From assembly GCA_037447655.1 (NCBI GenBank), contig JBBHKE010002026.1, positions 62,001-126,000 on the forward strand: DNA of 64,000 nt, given 5' to 3'. A program made the position numbers and the translations under genes. Below the pieces are notes generated by a model. The model did not search any database and was not told the origin of the DNA. It was given only the letters and a program-made list of their open reading frames with translations. The DNA is from Zygnema cylindricum. Its lineage: Eukaryota; Streptophyta; Zygnematophyceae; Zygnematales; Zygnemataceae. This document shows, in pieces, positions 55,203 through 64,000 of this stretch (within the stretch, counting starts at the first letter, position 1; each line of letters begins with the position of its first letter).

Positions 55203-56262
55203 TGAAACTCTGAGACCTTTATATGTCATGAGAGTGGACAGCTTCCAAGAACCCTCTAGGATAACCCTGACCCATTTGTGTTTCAGCAAGAATAACTGCC
55301 ACCCTGACAAACAAAAACTCTGACCACTTTTATCTTTGTGAAGGCAAGACTCCCTTGGGTCGATAGCAAAAAGAATCTTTGAATTTGCTCCCCTGAGCAG
55401 TAAGTTATAGAGGGTCAAAGTTGACCTTTTATACAAAAGCTCTCTGAAGAGATGTTCCTATCTACCAATTTTTCTAAGTCCTATCTCTCTCACAAACTCT
55501 ATCTACTGATGTACGGAACCAATCATATTACACTTCCGTACATAAAAGTACAACTGCTGGTGTACTTTCTCTACGGAAACTGTACGACATGGCCCTAAAA
55601 TTCGACACATGTCATATCCGGGTTCGGTCCCGTAATCCCCGGGGATACCGCGATCCAACGTAATTTTGCCGCGTGTCATCCGATGTGGCGATGACCACAA
55701 ACCGCTGAGATTCTCTTTCGCGATCTCGGCTTTCTTCCCGGCCGTCCGATTGAATGTCGATTTCAATCGTAGCCGTCATAAATACTTGCGCGGTATTTGT
55801 TTCGTTAAAAAAATAATTACGTGGTACTAGTTTCTTATACATACCGTAATCCGTACTTTTACATAACTGGATCTATGTATTTCGTTAACAGTTGCACTTA
55901 AATGAATTATCCTACGTAATAATATTTAGATAAATATCAAACCCTTTATTATATATCATTAGTCCTAGACTTAACGGTTAAGACTAACGGCTACCTATCA
56001 TTCCGTAGATACCAGGATCAAATCCTGGTTTCGACATCTATCCTTTTAGTTAATTAACTACTTATTGGTAAATAAACTAATCTATTTCCCGTAAACCTCT
56101 GGATAGCCAAGGTAGCCATGGCTCTATCTTCCACTCCAACTTCCAAGTGACTGCGACAAATGTGGGAGTTAGAGAGAGAAGTTAGAGATAGACTGCCTCG
56201 GCTTCTTTCTGAATTTTAATTAAGACCTAGAAAAAACTTAAAAGGAACCATCAATTTCTACA
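55203..56262 (-). repeat. 5' LTR of K
   Basis: 1060 bp. Reversed promoter block near 55410-55450; tRNA-like module 55961-56038. Confidence 0.92.
55961..56038 (+). other. tRNA-like module antisense within K 5' LTR
   Basis: Tagacttaacggttaagact followed by accaggatcaaatcctggt (56011-56029): a perfect six-pair T-stem around a seven-base loop. Confidence 0.65.
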
Positions 56263-57296
56263 CATTTCGTGTGTACACAATGTTTCGTGGGTACAGTACG
56301 AGATTCTAATGCTTTTCTTAATTTACTGTTGAGGTTCGAATGGATCTGCGAATTGGGGGGTTAATGGTTCTAATTGTTTTGGGATGTACGTAATTAAGTG
56401 AGTGGCGCGAACAAAACGTAAGGAAAGGTACGGAATATGTAAATGTACAGCGGATCGCGAAGCGATCCGATTTGGAATGTTTTTTAAACAAGTACGCCGC
56501 TGGTACGGACTAATGTGGATGGAGTGATGTCATTTCGCCTAGTGGATTTTGGTGATCATGCTTCACGACATCAAGGATACCGAAGAATATCTACGGGACG
56601 GCGGCGCCGTCAATTTGGTGAGGGACGCAAAATCGCGTCCATCACATGATATTTATTTTGGACGGTCCCGATTCGTTTGACGGAATTCGTAAGACTTGTA
56701 AATATTTAACAATGATTTGTCCTGTGTATTAATTAGTAGTGTAGATCTCAAGTACACTCACATTAATAGAGGTATTTGATTGATTACTTACGGCTGGTAT
56801 GCCTCCGTACAGTTAATAGTAAGTTGTTGTGTATATTTGTAGGACTTAGTCAGTTTTAGACTTGAGAATTTTTTGGACAAAAACTGTTTTACACCTTTTG
56901 GTAGTTTCCATCTGAGGATTTCTCTCTGTTGTATTGGCAGAATTATCTAAAATTTTGCATGTGAGTTCCACTTTGAATTGGAAATATTGTGACAAATTTG
57001 CAAGCCTATTGCAATTCTGGTTTGCTTGGAACTTCATTGTGAAGTTTGTCGGATTTATCAAAGTTTATGGCAATATGTTTTTCTGCTCCTTTGACTGAGT
57101 GGTGTGATTATTTTATTTGGTATTTTTTTTAAAAATTTTGTGGGAATACTAAGTGGCCTAGAAATTATCTGTTTGTGTAGTTTCAGTCTATTTTGTTTAT
57201 TCTGTAGAATTCTGAGTGGACTCAAAGTAGGCTGTTCTTGGGGTAGTCTGGTGCTTTCGATGGTAAATCCATGGCTGAAAATGCCTTTGGACAACA

Positions 57297-57957
57297 TCCT
57301 GCACACGGTTGACTATGTTCTCGAACTCATCTCGTAACTTCATGAGCAAGTAGTTAACCTTCATCTTTTCAGTTTCAACCTGACCAGCACTCTCTCACTC
57401 CATGAAAAGTGTTGCGAGGTCATTACAAAAATCCAACATCTTCCCCCCCTTGTATACGTATACGTCAATTTTCTGATCAGCCAATTGTTGTTGCTGAATC
57501 GTACCACTTCGGTACATCTCTATGAGATCCACCCAAAGATCGGATGCCCTCTCTACCTGCAAATGAGGAGATGCAAGCCCTTGAGTAAGATGGCGGAGGA
57601 TGAAGTGCTTTGCCGCCATATTGTTGTAGTCCAGAGTATCGTTATCATTCTCCTCGTTCCTCGGAATATGTGACATGAATGTCGAACCGGTTGCTATCGG
57701 TGTGATTGTCTCTTTCTTTTTTCCTTTGTCCATCACCTCCACTTCCTTTGTCTCCTCCGTTGGAGATGGATTTGCATCTCTGGTGAATCTGCTTCCTCCA
57801 AACCTTGGAGGGATCCCAAGAGCTACTGGACGCCTCACCCGTCCACTCACTATTCCCCAAAAACCTTATCTCACATAGAGCTCTTGTTATCATACTTTCC
57901 CAGTATATAAAGCCTATTCCATAGAAGATGGGTACCCTAGAGGGTGGGGCCATAACC
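57297..57957 (-). pseudogene. Copia I/M gag, N-terminal part
   Basis: The frame 57850-57395 reads PVALGIPPRFGGSRFTRDAN, MSHIPRNEENDNDTLDYNNM, AKHFILRHLTQGLASPHLQV and MYRSGTIQQQQLADQKIDVYVYKG. The start region lies in 57977-57850 (SELQVMAPPSRVPIF), read through the primer site from the LTR. It is cut at 57297 by the LTR described above and continues at 48717 leftward. The reversed primer site gtggggccataacc is at 57944-57957. Confidence 0.9.
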
Positions 57958-58882
57958 TGCAACTCTGAGACCTCCATAGGTCCTCAAAGTAGGCAGCTCA
58001 CACGAAACCTCTAGGAAAACCCTGACACCTTTGTTTGAATAAATGTCACCCTGATAGACAAAAACTCTTACCACCTTCACCTCAATGAAGGCAAGACTCC
58101 CTTGAGTCGTTAGGAAAAAAAATTTCCAAATTTGCTCCCTTGAGCAGTAAGTTATGGCTGGTCAAAAATGACCTTTATATTTACAAGCTCTCCTACAAAG
58201 AGGTACCTAAATATCACTAAGTCTTGGTCTGCCTACTCACGACTACCTACTACTAAACCCTAGTCCAATAGGAACACTATATAGTACAAGAAGGTACAAT
58301 GGGCGATGTACTTATTGTACGTCTATTGTACGACATAGTCTACAAGGAAACACCTCTCACATTGGGAGCCATGGTCCCTCCTCCCATCTTCTCCGGTATC
58401 AAATAATGCGGCGCCACGTGGCATCGCCTGACGCTATCTCCGAATGCAACCAAAAGCCCACTTCGAGTGCGGCTACAATGGTGGTCGTCCGATCAAAACA
58501 TATTTTACACGGTTCAGATTAGCGTACGTGCATGAATTGTTCCATTTCGTCAGTTTGGTGTAAATTAGCCGTTTCGTTAATGTTTATATATATTTCAAAT
58601 CCTTCACGTGTATCGTTTCGTATCTCCTTAATAGTGAAGGCGCCCGGCTATAGAGAATACAGAGGTTGCAGGTTCAAATCCGGACTTGGGCAACATTTTG
58701 GTAAAATATCATCTCATTCAAAATCTGCCACTTTCTAAATATGGCGGCAGCCATGGCTTGCCTTTGATCATCACTCTCTCTCTTTAAAGTATAACTAAAA
58801 TAGAGAAGTGAAATATTAATTACCTCTTTTCAACAATTCATTTTAGACATAGAAAATACTAAAAGAACCATTAATTTCTACA
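57958..58882 (-). repeat. 5' LTR of copia I/M
   Basis: Starts tgcaactctgagacctcc, ends aatttctaca at 58882. Partner of 43243-44176. Right flank ttgga (58883-58887) compares with tcaga (43238-43242) on the left: a weak, decayed target duplication in H/N gag. tRNA-like module at 58620-58695. Confidence 0.88.
58620..58695 (+). other. tRNA-like module antisense within I/M 5' LTR
   Basis: Tccttaatagtgaaggcgcc (D-stem cctt/aagg) and exact B-box ggttcaaatcc (58671-58681), then cggacttgggcaac. Confidence 0.6.
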
Positions 58883-59312
58883 TTGGATGCCCTTTCTATC
58901 GGTAAATGAGGAGATTGAAGTCCTTGAGTAAGATGGCGGAGTATGACGTGTTTTATCGCCATGTTATTGTAATCCCATATATTAATATCACTCTCCTCAT
59001 TCCTCGAAACAGGTGACATGAAAGCCGATCTGGTTGCTATAGGTGTTGCGATTTGTATGATTGTACCTTTTTTTTCCCTTTGTCCATCACATTACTCTCC
59101 CCCATCCTCACTCTCCTCCGGTGGAGCTGGATCTGCCCTTTTGGTAAACTTGGTCCCTACATACCCTGGAGGAATACCTAAGCTAGATGGACGTTTCACT
59201 CGTCCACTCACTATCCCCCAAAACCTTTACTCACATAGAGCTCTTATCATCATACTCTTCTAGTATATAAAGCCAATTCCATTAAAGATGGGCACCCTAG
59301 AGGGTGGGCACA
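58883..59312 (-). pseudogene. Copia H/N gag, N-terminal half
   Basis: Decayed but aligned with the other gags: reversed reading gives segments equivalent to AKHFILRHLTQGL (near 58930-58970), MSPVSRNEESD, and the FTKRADPAPPEE-like start (59100-59150). The reversed primer site gggcacataacc is at 59301-59312. It joins in sequence with 42741-43242 when 43243-58882 is removed, which shows that I/M landed in this gene. Confidence 0.75.
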
Positions 59313-59581
59313 TAACCTACAACTTTGAGACCTCCATTGGTCCTCAGAGTAGGCAACTCACACCAAGCCCTTAGGATAACCTTGACCCTTTTGAGTTTCA
59401 GCAAAAAAAAAACTACCACTCTGGCAAACAAAAACTCTGACCACCTTCACCTTTGTGAAAATAAGACTCCCCTATGTCGATAGGAAAAAGAATCTCTGAA
59501 TTTGCTCCACTGGGCAGTAAGTTATAAAGGTTCAAAGTTGACCATTTGTGTAGAAGCTCTTTGGGAGAGAGGCAGCTAAAC
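59313..59581 (-). repeat. Partial 5' LTR of copia H/N
   Basis: Starts tacaactttgagacctcc and aligns with the first 270 bp (plus-strand order) of the other minus-strand LTRs, including the aaaaagaatctctgaatttgctcc block. Cut at 59581 by the 5' LTR of element L. Confidence 0.82.
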
Positions 59582-59794
59582 TGTAGAAACTAATGGTTTT
59601 ATTAGTATTTTCTAGGTATGAAAAGAAATATAGAAGTCGAGGCAGTCTATCTCTAACTTCTCTCTCTCACTCTCAAACTTGTCGTAGTCACTGAGAAGTT
59701 GGAGAGGAAGCTAGAGCCATGGCTACCTTGGCTATCCTGAGGTTTACGCGAATTTAATATTAGGATTTATTTATTTAATTAAAAGTTATGCGCC

Positions 59795-59875
59795 GGCGGC
59801 AGGATTTGATCCCTGTACCTACCGGCCGGCAGATAGGAAATAGCCGGTAGCCTTAGCCGTTAGGTCTAGCAGTAG
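59795..59875 (-). other. tRNA-like module antisense within L LTR
   Basis: Minus strand: agacctaacggctaaggct (59867-59849) then cagggatcaaatcctgcc (T-arm, B-box at 59812-59802). Confidence 0.6.
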
Positions 59876-60402
59876 TGTTACGTACTATATAGTTTGATAA
59901 TTGATTATATGAGTATTCGTACGATAATTCATTTAACTATAACACATTACGGGATACATAGATCCAGTAATACATAGAGTACAGATTACGGTATGGACTC
60001 AAAATCAATACCGCGCATTTGTTTCGTAAGTGAAACAAATATCGCGCATGTATTTATTACGGCTACGATTAAATCCGAATTTAATCGAACGGTCGGGATT
60101 TAGCGCCGAGATCGCGGAGGAAGATTTCGGCGGTTTGTGGCCATCGCCACATCAAATGATGCGTGGCGAAATTCCGTTGGATCGAGGAATCTCCAGAGAT
60201 TATGGTACCGAATCCGGATGTGACATGTGTCGACATTTAGGCCATGTCGTACACTGTCCGTACCTAAAGTACATCGGCAGCTGTACTTTTGCGTACGGAA
60301 CTCAATTCTGATTGGTTCCGTACATCAGTAGATAGAGTCTGTGAGAGAGATAGGACTTAGAAAAATTTAGAAGATAGGACCCTCTCTCCCAGAGAGCTTC
60401 TG

Positions 60403-60423
60403 TATAAAAGGTCAACTTTGACC
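60403..60423 (+). promoter_or_regulatory. TATA box and adjoining palindrome of L LTR
   Basis: Tataaaag directly followed by ggtcaactttgacc, about 205 bases upstream of the gag ATG. The best candidate transcription promoter in the window, since L is the least damaged element. Confidence 0.65.
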
Positions 60424-60614
60424 CTCCATAACTTACAGCTCAGGGGAGCAAATTCAGAGATTCTTTTTGCTATCGACTCAGGGGAGTCTTGCCTTTACAA
60501 AGGTGCACGTAGTCAAGGTTTTTTGTCTGCCAAGGTGGCAGCTATTTTTGTTGGAACACAAAGGGGTCAGGATTATCCTAGAGGCTTCTTGGAAGCTGTC
60601 TACTCTGAGGACTT

Positions 60615-61611
60615 ATGGAGGTCTCAGAGTTTCAGGTTATGGGCCCACCCTCTAGGGTACCAATCTTTAATGGAATTGGCTTCATATACTGGGAAAGTAT
60701 GATGATAGGAGCTCTATGCGAAAAAAGGTTTTGGGGGATAGTGAGTGGACGGTTGGGGCGTCCATCAAGTCTTGGAATTCCTCCAGGGTTTGGAGCAACC
60801 AGATTCACCAAGAAAGAGGACCCACCTTCAACAGAGGAAACAAAAGAAGGAGAGGTGGTGGACAAAGGAAAGGAGAAGGAGACGACCACACCAATAGCAA
60901 CTTGTTCGACATTCATGTCACCTATTCCGAGGAATGAGGAGAATGATACTGAAACCTGGGACTTCAACAATATGGCGGCAAAGCACTTCATCCTACGCCA
61001 TCTCACTCAAGGACTTGCATGTCCTCATTTGCAGGTAGAAAGAGCATCCGATCTTTGGATGGCTCTCATAGAGATGTACCGAAGTGGTACGATTCAGCAA
61101 CAACAGTTGGCTGATCAGAAAGTTAAGGATTATGTATACAAAGGGGGGAAGATGTTGGATTTTTGCAATGAGCTTGCAACACTCTTCATGGAGCTAGAGA
61201 GTGCGGGAAAAGATTTTAGTGAAAAAGAAAAGGTTAACTGTTTACTGATGAAGTTACCTGATGAGTTCGTGAACATAGTTTACCGTGTGCAGGACTTGAC
61301 TGACTCAAGGTGGATATGGAACTCAGTGGTAGGGATGATTCTCGTTCGAGAGAATACGATTGAGTTCCGAAAGGGAGGAAAGAGTGGCCAAGCCTTGGCA
61401 ACAGCGACTGATTGGAGGAACAGGGATTCCCGAAAACCAGTCGGAAACTATGGGGGTAGGGAGCAGAAAAAACAGGCCGACGAGTTCGAACCAAGGGCTC
61501 CCAAAGGTTTATGTCATTTTTGTAAGAAACCGGGGGCACTATATGGCAGAGTGCACTAAGCTAACCGAGCTTCGGTTAAAGGAGGGGCAGACCGGTGGTA
61601 CCCCGAGATGA
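60615..61611 (+). pseudogene. Copia L gag, one frameshift
   Basis: Starts at ATG 60615 in the LTR: MEVSEFQVMGPPSRVPIFNG crosses the LTR end and primer site. It continues FIYWESMMIGALCEKRFWGI, MSPIPRNEENDTETWDFNNM, AKHFILRHLTQGLACPHLQV, DYVYKGGKMLDFCNELATLF and NCLLMKLPDEFVNI. At the CCHC knuckle one extra G in a G-run (near 61533) breaks the frame: CHFCKKPG, then HYMAECTKLTELRLKEG in the next frame, to TGA at 61609-61611. Apart from this it is intact, about 330 residues. Gag builds the particle and binds RNA. The frameshift could be a mutation or a sequencing error in the homopolymer. Confidence 0.93.
60635..60648 (+). promoter_or_regulatory. Primer-binding site of L
   Basis: Ggttatgggcccac immediately after LTR ...tttca; perfect half-tRNA(iMet) complement. 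It encodes residues VMGP of gag. Confidence 0.9.
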
Positions 61612-62376
61612 AAGAAAAAGGCCCTTGTCACACAGGTACTTGAGGCGGAATCCGAGGACGAGGACGATGAGCTCCTTTTGGTGGAGGAGTTGGAGGCGAA
61701 AAATGAGGTCGAAATTCCACGAAGGCAAAAATGTGCTTACGGTAAATTGAAAGGTGAAGCAAGCTGGATCATAGATTCAGGTGCCTCCATGCACATGTGT
61801 AAGGATAGACACCTGTTCACTAAGATAAGAAAGATTCCCACCGTAGAGATAGAGTACGGGGATGGGAGGATGGTCACCACTACTCTTGTAGGATCGGTAG
61901 ATCTGAAAGTGTTAGTAGAAGGAAAGACATCCATATTAACATTCTCCGATGTATTGTTTATTCCGGAGCTAAACAAAAATCTTATCTCTACATCAGTATT
62001 AGATGATAAGGGTTTTTTCACAAGCACTAGGGAAGGAGTCTTTACTGCTAGTTTTGAGGATGAACTATTTCATTGCTGAGAAAGGTAGCCATGGGATGTT
62101 TAGGCTTATCTTAAATAATGAAAAGAAGAAACTTTATTATGCTGGTGTTCATGATATTATGATGTGGCATAAGAGGCTTGGGCATGTGAATCTAGATAAG
62201 TTAAGAGAGATGAAAAAGATGGGAGTGGTGGAAGGGATTCAGTTCAGTGAGAGTGATGATATAAGTGATTGTAGTGGATGTGCTCAAGGTAAAGCACACA
62301 GATTACCCTTTCCTAAGTCAGCCACCTACAAGGGAGAAAAAATTCTAGATCTAGTACACACAGATATTTGGGGGAC
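61612..62376 (+). pseudogene. Copia L protease and integrase N-terminus
   Basis: The frame 61678-62079 has the acidic linker, KNEVEIPRRQKCAYGKLKGE, WIIDSGASMHMCKDRHLFTK (active site D-S-G-A) and TSILTFSDVLFIPELNKNLI. A frameshift near 62065 moves to 62003-62383: FIAEKGSHGMFRLILNNEKK, MWHKRLGHVNLDKLREMKKM, CSGCAQGKAHRLPFPK, DLVHTDIWG (first catalytic Asp). A second frameshift in the G-run near 62369 (tttgggggacc) shifts to the downstream frame. Protease matures Gag-Pol; the zinc region starts integrase. Confidence 0.92.
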
Positions 62377-64000
62377 CGGCTAAAGTGCCCTCACCGGGGG
62401 GGAAGAGATTTATGATGACTATAACTGATGATTGGTCTCGGTATTCCCGGGTATATTTTTTGAAAAACAAGTCAGAAGCTGAGGATTGTTTTAGACAATA
62501 TAAAGCATGGAGCGAAAAACTCCATGAAACTCCAATCAAGAGAGTAAGGAGTGACAATGGTGGAGAGTATACTTCTAACCAGTTTGAGGATTTTCTGAGG
62601 GAAGATGGGGTTCAACACCAAAAGACAGTTCCAGAAAATCCGGAACAGAATGGGGTAGCTGAAAGGTTAAATAGAACACTAAGTGATAGTGCTAGAAGTA
62701 TGTTGTCAGATAAAAAGATAGGAAAAAGGTTTTGGGCAGAAGCAATGAACTGTGCTAATTACCTCAAGAATAGAGTTCTTACTTCAGCTATAAAAGATCA
62801 AACACCTTATGAGAGATGGACAGGCCGGAAACCAAACATATCTCACTTAAAGGTTTTTGGCAGTCAAGTTTTCAGTCTAGATACTGATCGGTCCAATTGG
62901 AAGCTAGATCCTAAAGGAAAACCGGGATACTTATTAGGATATGATAAAGATGTTAAAGGATATAGAGTTTATGATCTAAAAAGGGAAGATATAATCTTAG
63001 TAAAGCATCTAGTAGTAATGGATGAAGGAAAGTCTGTGGATCCCTTCAAATATACGAAGTCAGTAAAAATCAGATTTGAGTCAGAAAATTCCGATGACTT
63101 TGAGCTTCCTATCTATCCAGGTTTTAGAGAAGATGGCATTCTTGCAAGAACAAATCAGACCGAAAAGGACTCGGCTGTGGAAACTCCAGTGACAACTCTA
63201 CTCGAAGCGGAAGACGTGGTGGAAATTGATTCGGAATCAAGGGATAGGGGAGAAGCCGAGTTTGTTCGAAAGAATCCACGAGAACCATCTATTCCGGCCT
63301 CAGATTTTGAGGGGGGGAGGAGAAGTAGCAAAAGACTGCAAGAAAAACAGGTTAATAACAAGGTAACTAAACTATCTCATCAAGATGAACCTCAAACTTA
63401 TGGAGAGACGATGACTTGTCCAGAAAGAAACCGGTGGAAGACAGCCATCAATGAGGAGATGGCTTCAATCATGGCAGCCGATACTTGGGAGTTGGTGGAC
63501 TGTCCACCTAACCGAAAACCAATTGGTTGTAAGTGGGTTTTCAAACTAAAACTGAACCCAAATAACACAATCGAGCGCTACAAGGCCAGATTAGTGGCAA
63601 AGGGATTTACACAAAAGGAAGGAATTGACTACGAGGAAACCTTTGCCCCGGTGGTCAGATTTCCCTCCGTCCGCATACTTCTCAGTTTAGCAGCGGTGGA
63701 AGACATGGAAGTGCATCAGATGGACATCAAGACAGCCTTTTTGCATGGAGAATTGGAAGAGGAGATCTTCATGCAACAACCCGAAGGTTTTGTGGAGGAA
63801 GGAGAGGAGAGTAAGGTATGCCGGCTGATTAAATCTCTATATGGTTTGAAACAGGCACCTCGACAATGGAAGAAGAAGCTTGATGAGTTTCTTACCGGTC
63901 TGGGATATATTCGGATCAGCTCAGATCACTCAATCTATGTCTTTGAAGATGAGGAAGGTGTGATATTTATTGCAATTTATGTTGATGATTTGCTTGTATT
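62377..64000 (+). CDS. Copia L integrase core to reverse transcriptase, open to window end
   Basis: An uninterrupted frame of about 541 codons running off the window. Integrase: KRFMMTITDDWSRYSRVYFL, RVRSDNGGEYTSNQFEDF (second Asp), PENPEQNGVAERLNRTLSD (Glu), LKVFGSQVFSLDTDRSNWKL, PGYLLGYDKDVKGYRVYDLK. Acidic linker SRDRGEAEFVRKNPREP. RT: ADTWELVDCPPNRKPIGCKW, YEETFAPVVRFPSVRILL, MDIKTAFLHGELEEEIFMQQ, SLYGLKQAPRQWKKKLDEFL, IFIAIYVDDLLVL. All integrase and RT catalytic residues visible here are intact. It is the most recently active-looking pol in the window; RNase H and the 3' LTR lie outside. Confidence 0.95.

Larger units (their letters stand above)
48758..56262 (-). mobile_element. Complete copia element K
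   Basis: The two LTRs are both 1060 bp (48758-49817 and 55203-56262), each with ends tgaaactctgag.../...ttctaca on the plus strand. Flanks tattt (48753-48757) and cattt (56263-56267) form a 4/5 target duplication. The interior runs in order gag, protease, integrase, RT, RNase H on the minus strand, with a solo LTR (52551-53578) nested in integrase. Frameshifts and stops are present but all domains remain. Confidence 0.9.
48718..57296 (+). mobile_element. Second-lineage LTR inserted in I/M gag, itself split by element K
   Basis: The left piece is 48718-48757 (tgttggttttaaaag...) and the right piece 56263-57296 (...cctttggacaaca). Ends are TGTTG...CAACA. Flanks tcttg (48713-48717) and tcctg (57297-57301) are a near-perfect target duplication in gag of I/M. 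Element K (48758-56262) sits inside it. The right piece has the hairpin tacggctggtatgcctccgta near 56790 and the aggacttagt word seen in other LTRs. Without K it is about 1.07 kb. No coding gene. Confidence 0.85.
59582..60634 (+). repeat. 5' LTR of copia L
   Basis: 1053 bp, tgtagaaac...gagtttca. Contains the antisense tRNA-like module (59795-59875), the inverted repeat gtacggaac/ggttccgtac near 60293-60325, the CTCTCT/AGAGAG hairpin, tataaaag (60403-60410), the ggtcaa-ct-ttgacc palindrome (60410-60423) and gag ATG 60615 inside the LTR. Confidence 0.92.

Overview
This is eukaryotic, retrotransposon-dominated DNA. I found no confident host gene, rRNA gene, canonical tRNA gene, operon or CRISPR array. 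Almost all recognisable coding sequence is Ty1/copia or Ty3/gypsy gag-pol, mostly broken. The host cannot be named from the sequence. Half-tRNA(iMet) primer sites on the copia elements, a Ty3-type element with a cytosine-5 DNA methyltransferase (known from some algal lineages), and isolated TTTAGGG motifs in one minisatellite would fit an alga or early-diverging plant, but this is weak inference.

Layout: 1-1471 (+) is the 3' end of a Ty3 chromovirus pol with chromodomain, followed by an unrecognised decayed acidic/coiled-coil ORF. 3451-5378 holds LTR remnants. 5634-10114 (+) is a complete non-autonomous copia element with a perfect GAAGA duplication. 10115-17135 is gene-poor, with a ~100-bp minisatellite, a degenerate repeat field and a few doubtful ORFs. 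17136-23526 (-) is a chimera of two copia lineages. About 23540-28723 (-) is a third copia whose reverse transcriptase carries its YVDD segment twice.

28724-40903 (-) is the most interesting part. A Ty3-type element (gag, protease, cytosine-5 DNA methyltransferase, RT, integrase, PHD-like finger) lies inside a repeat array arranged A1-ORFs-B1-A2-B2-A3-B3, with palindromic head-to-tail LTR joints.

40904-59581 (-) is a nest of copia insertions that can be untangled by matching LTR lengths, gag breakpoints and target duplications. Element H/N (40904-43242 + 58883-59581) was hit by element I/M (43243-58882), which took two LTRs of another lineage. One of those (48718-57296) was hit by element K (48758-56262), which was hit by a solo LTR (52551-53578, TSD TATCA). 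The youngest copy, element L (59582 onward, +), interrupts the N LTR and runs off the window with an open integrase-RT frame.

Members of the main copia family share a half-tRNA(iMet) primer site directly after the LTR, a gag start codon inside the LTR so that gag is translated through the primer site, a TATA box beside short palindromes, and a tRNA-like module (A/B-box-like, D- and T-arm) in antisense orientation inside the LTR.
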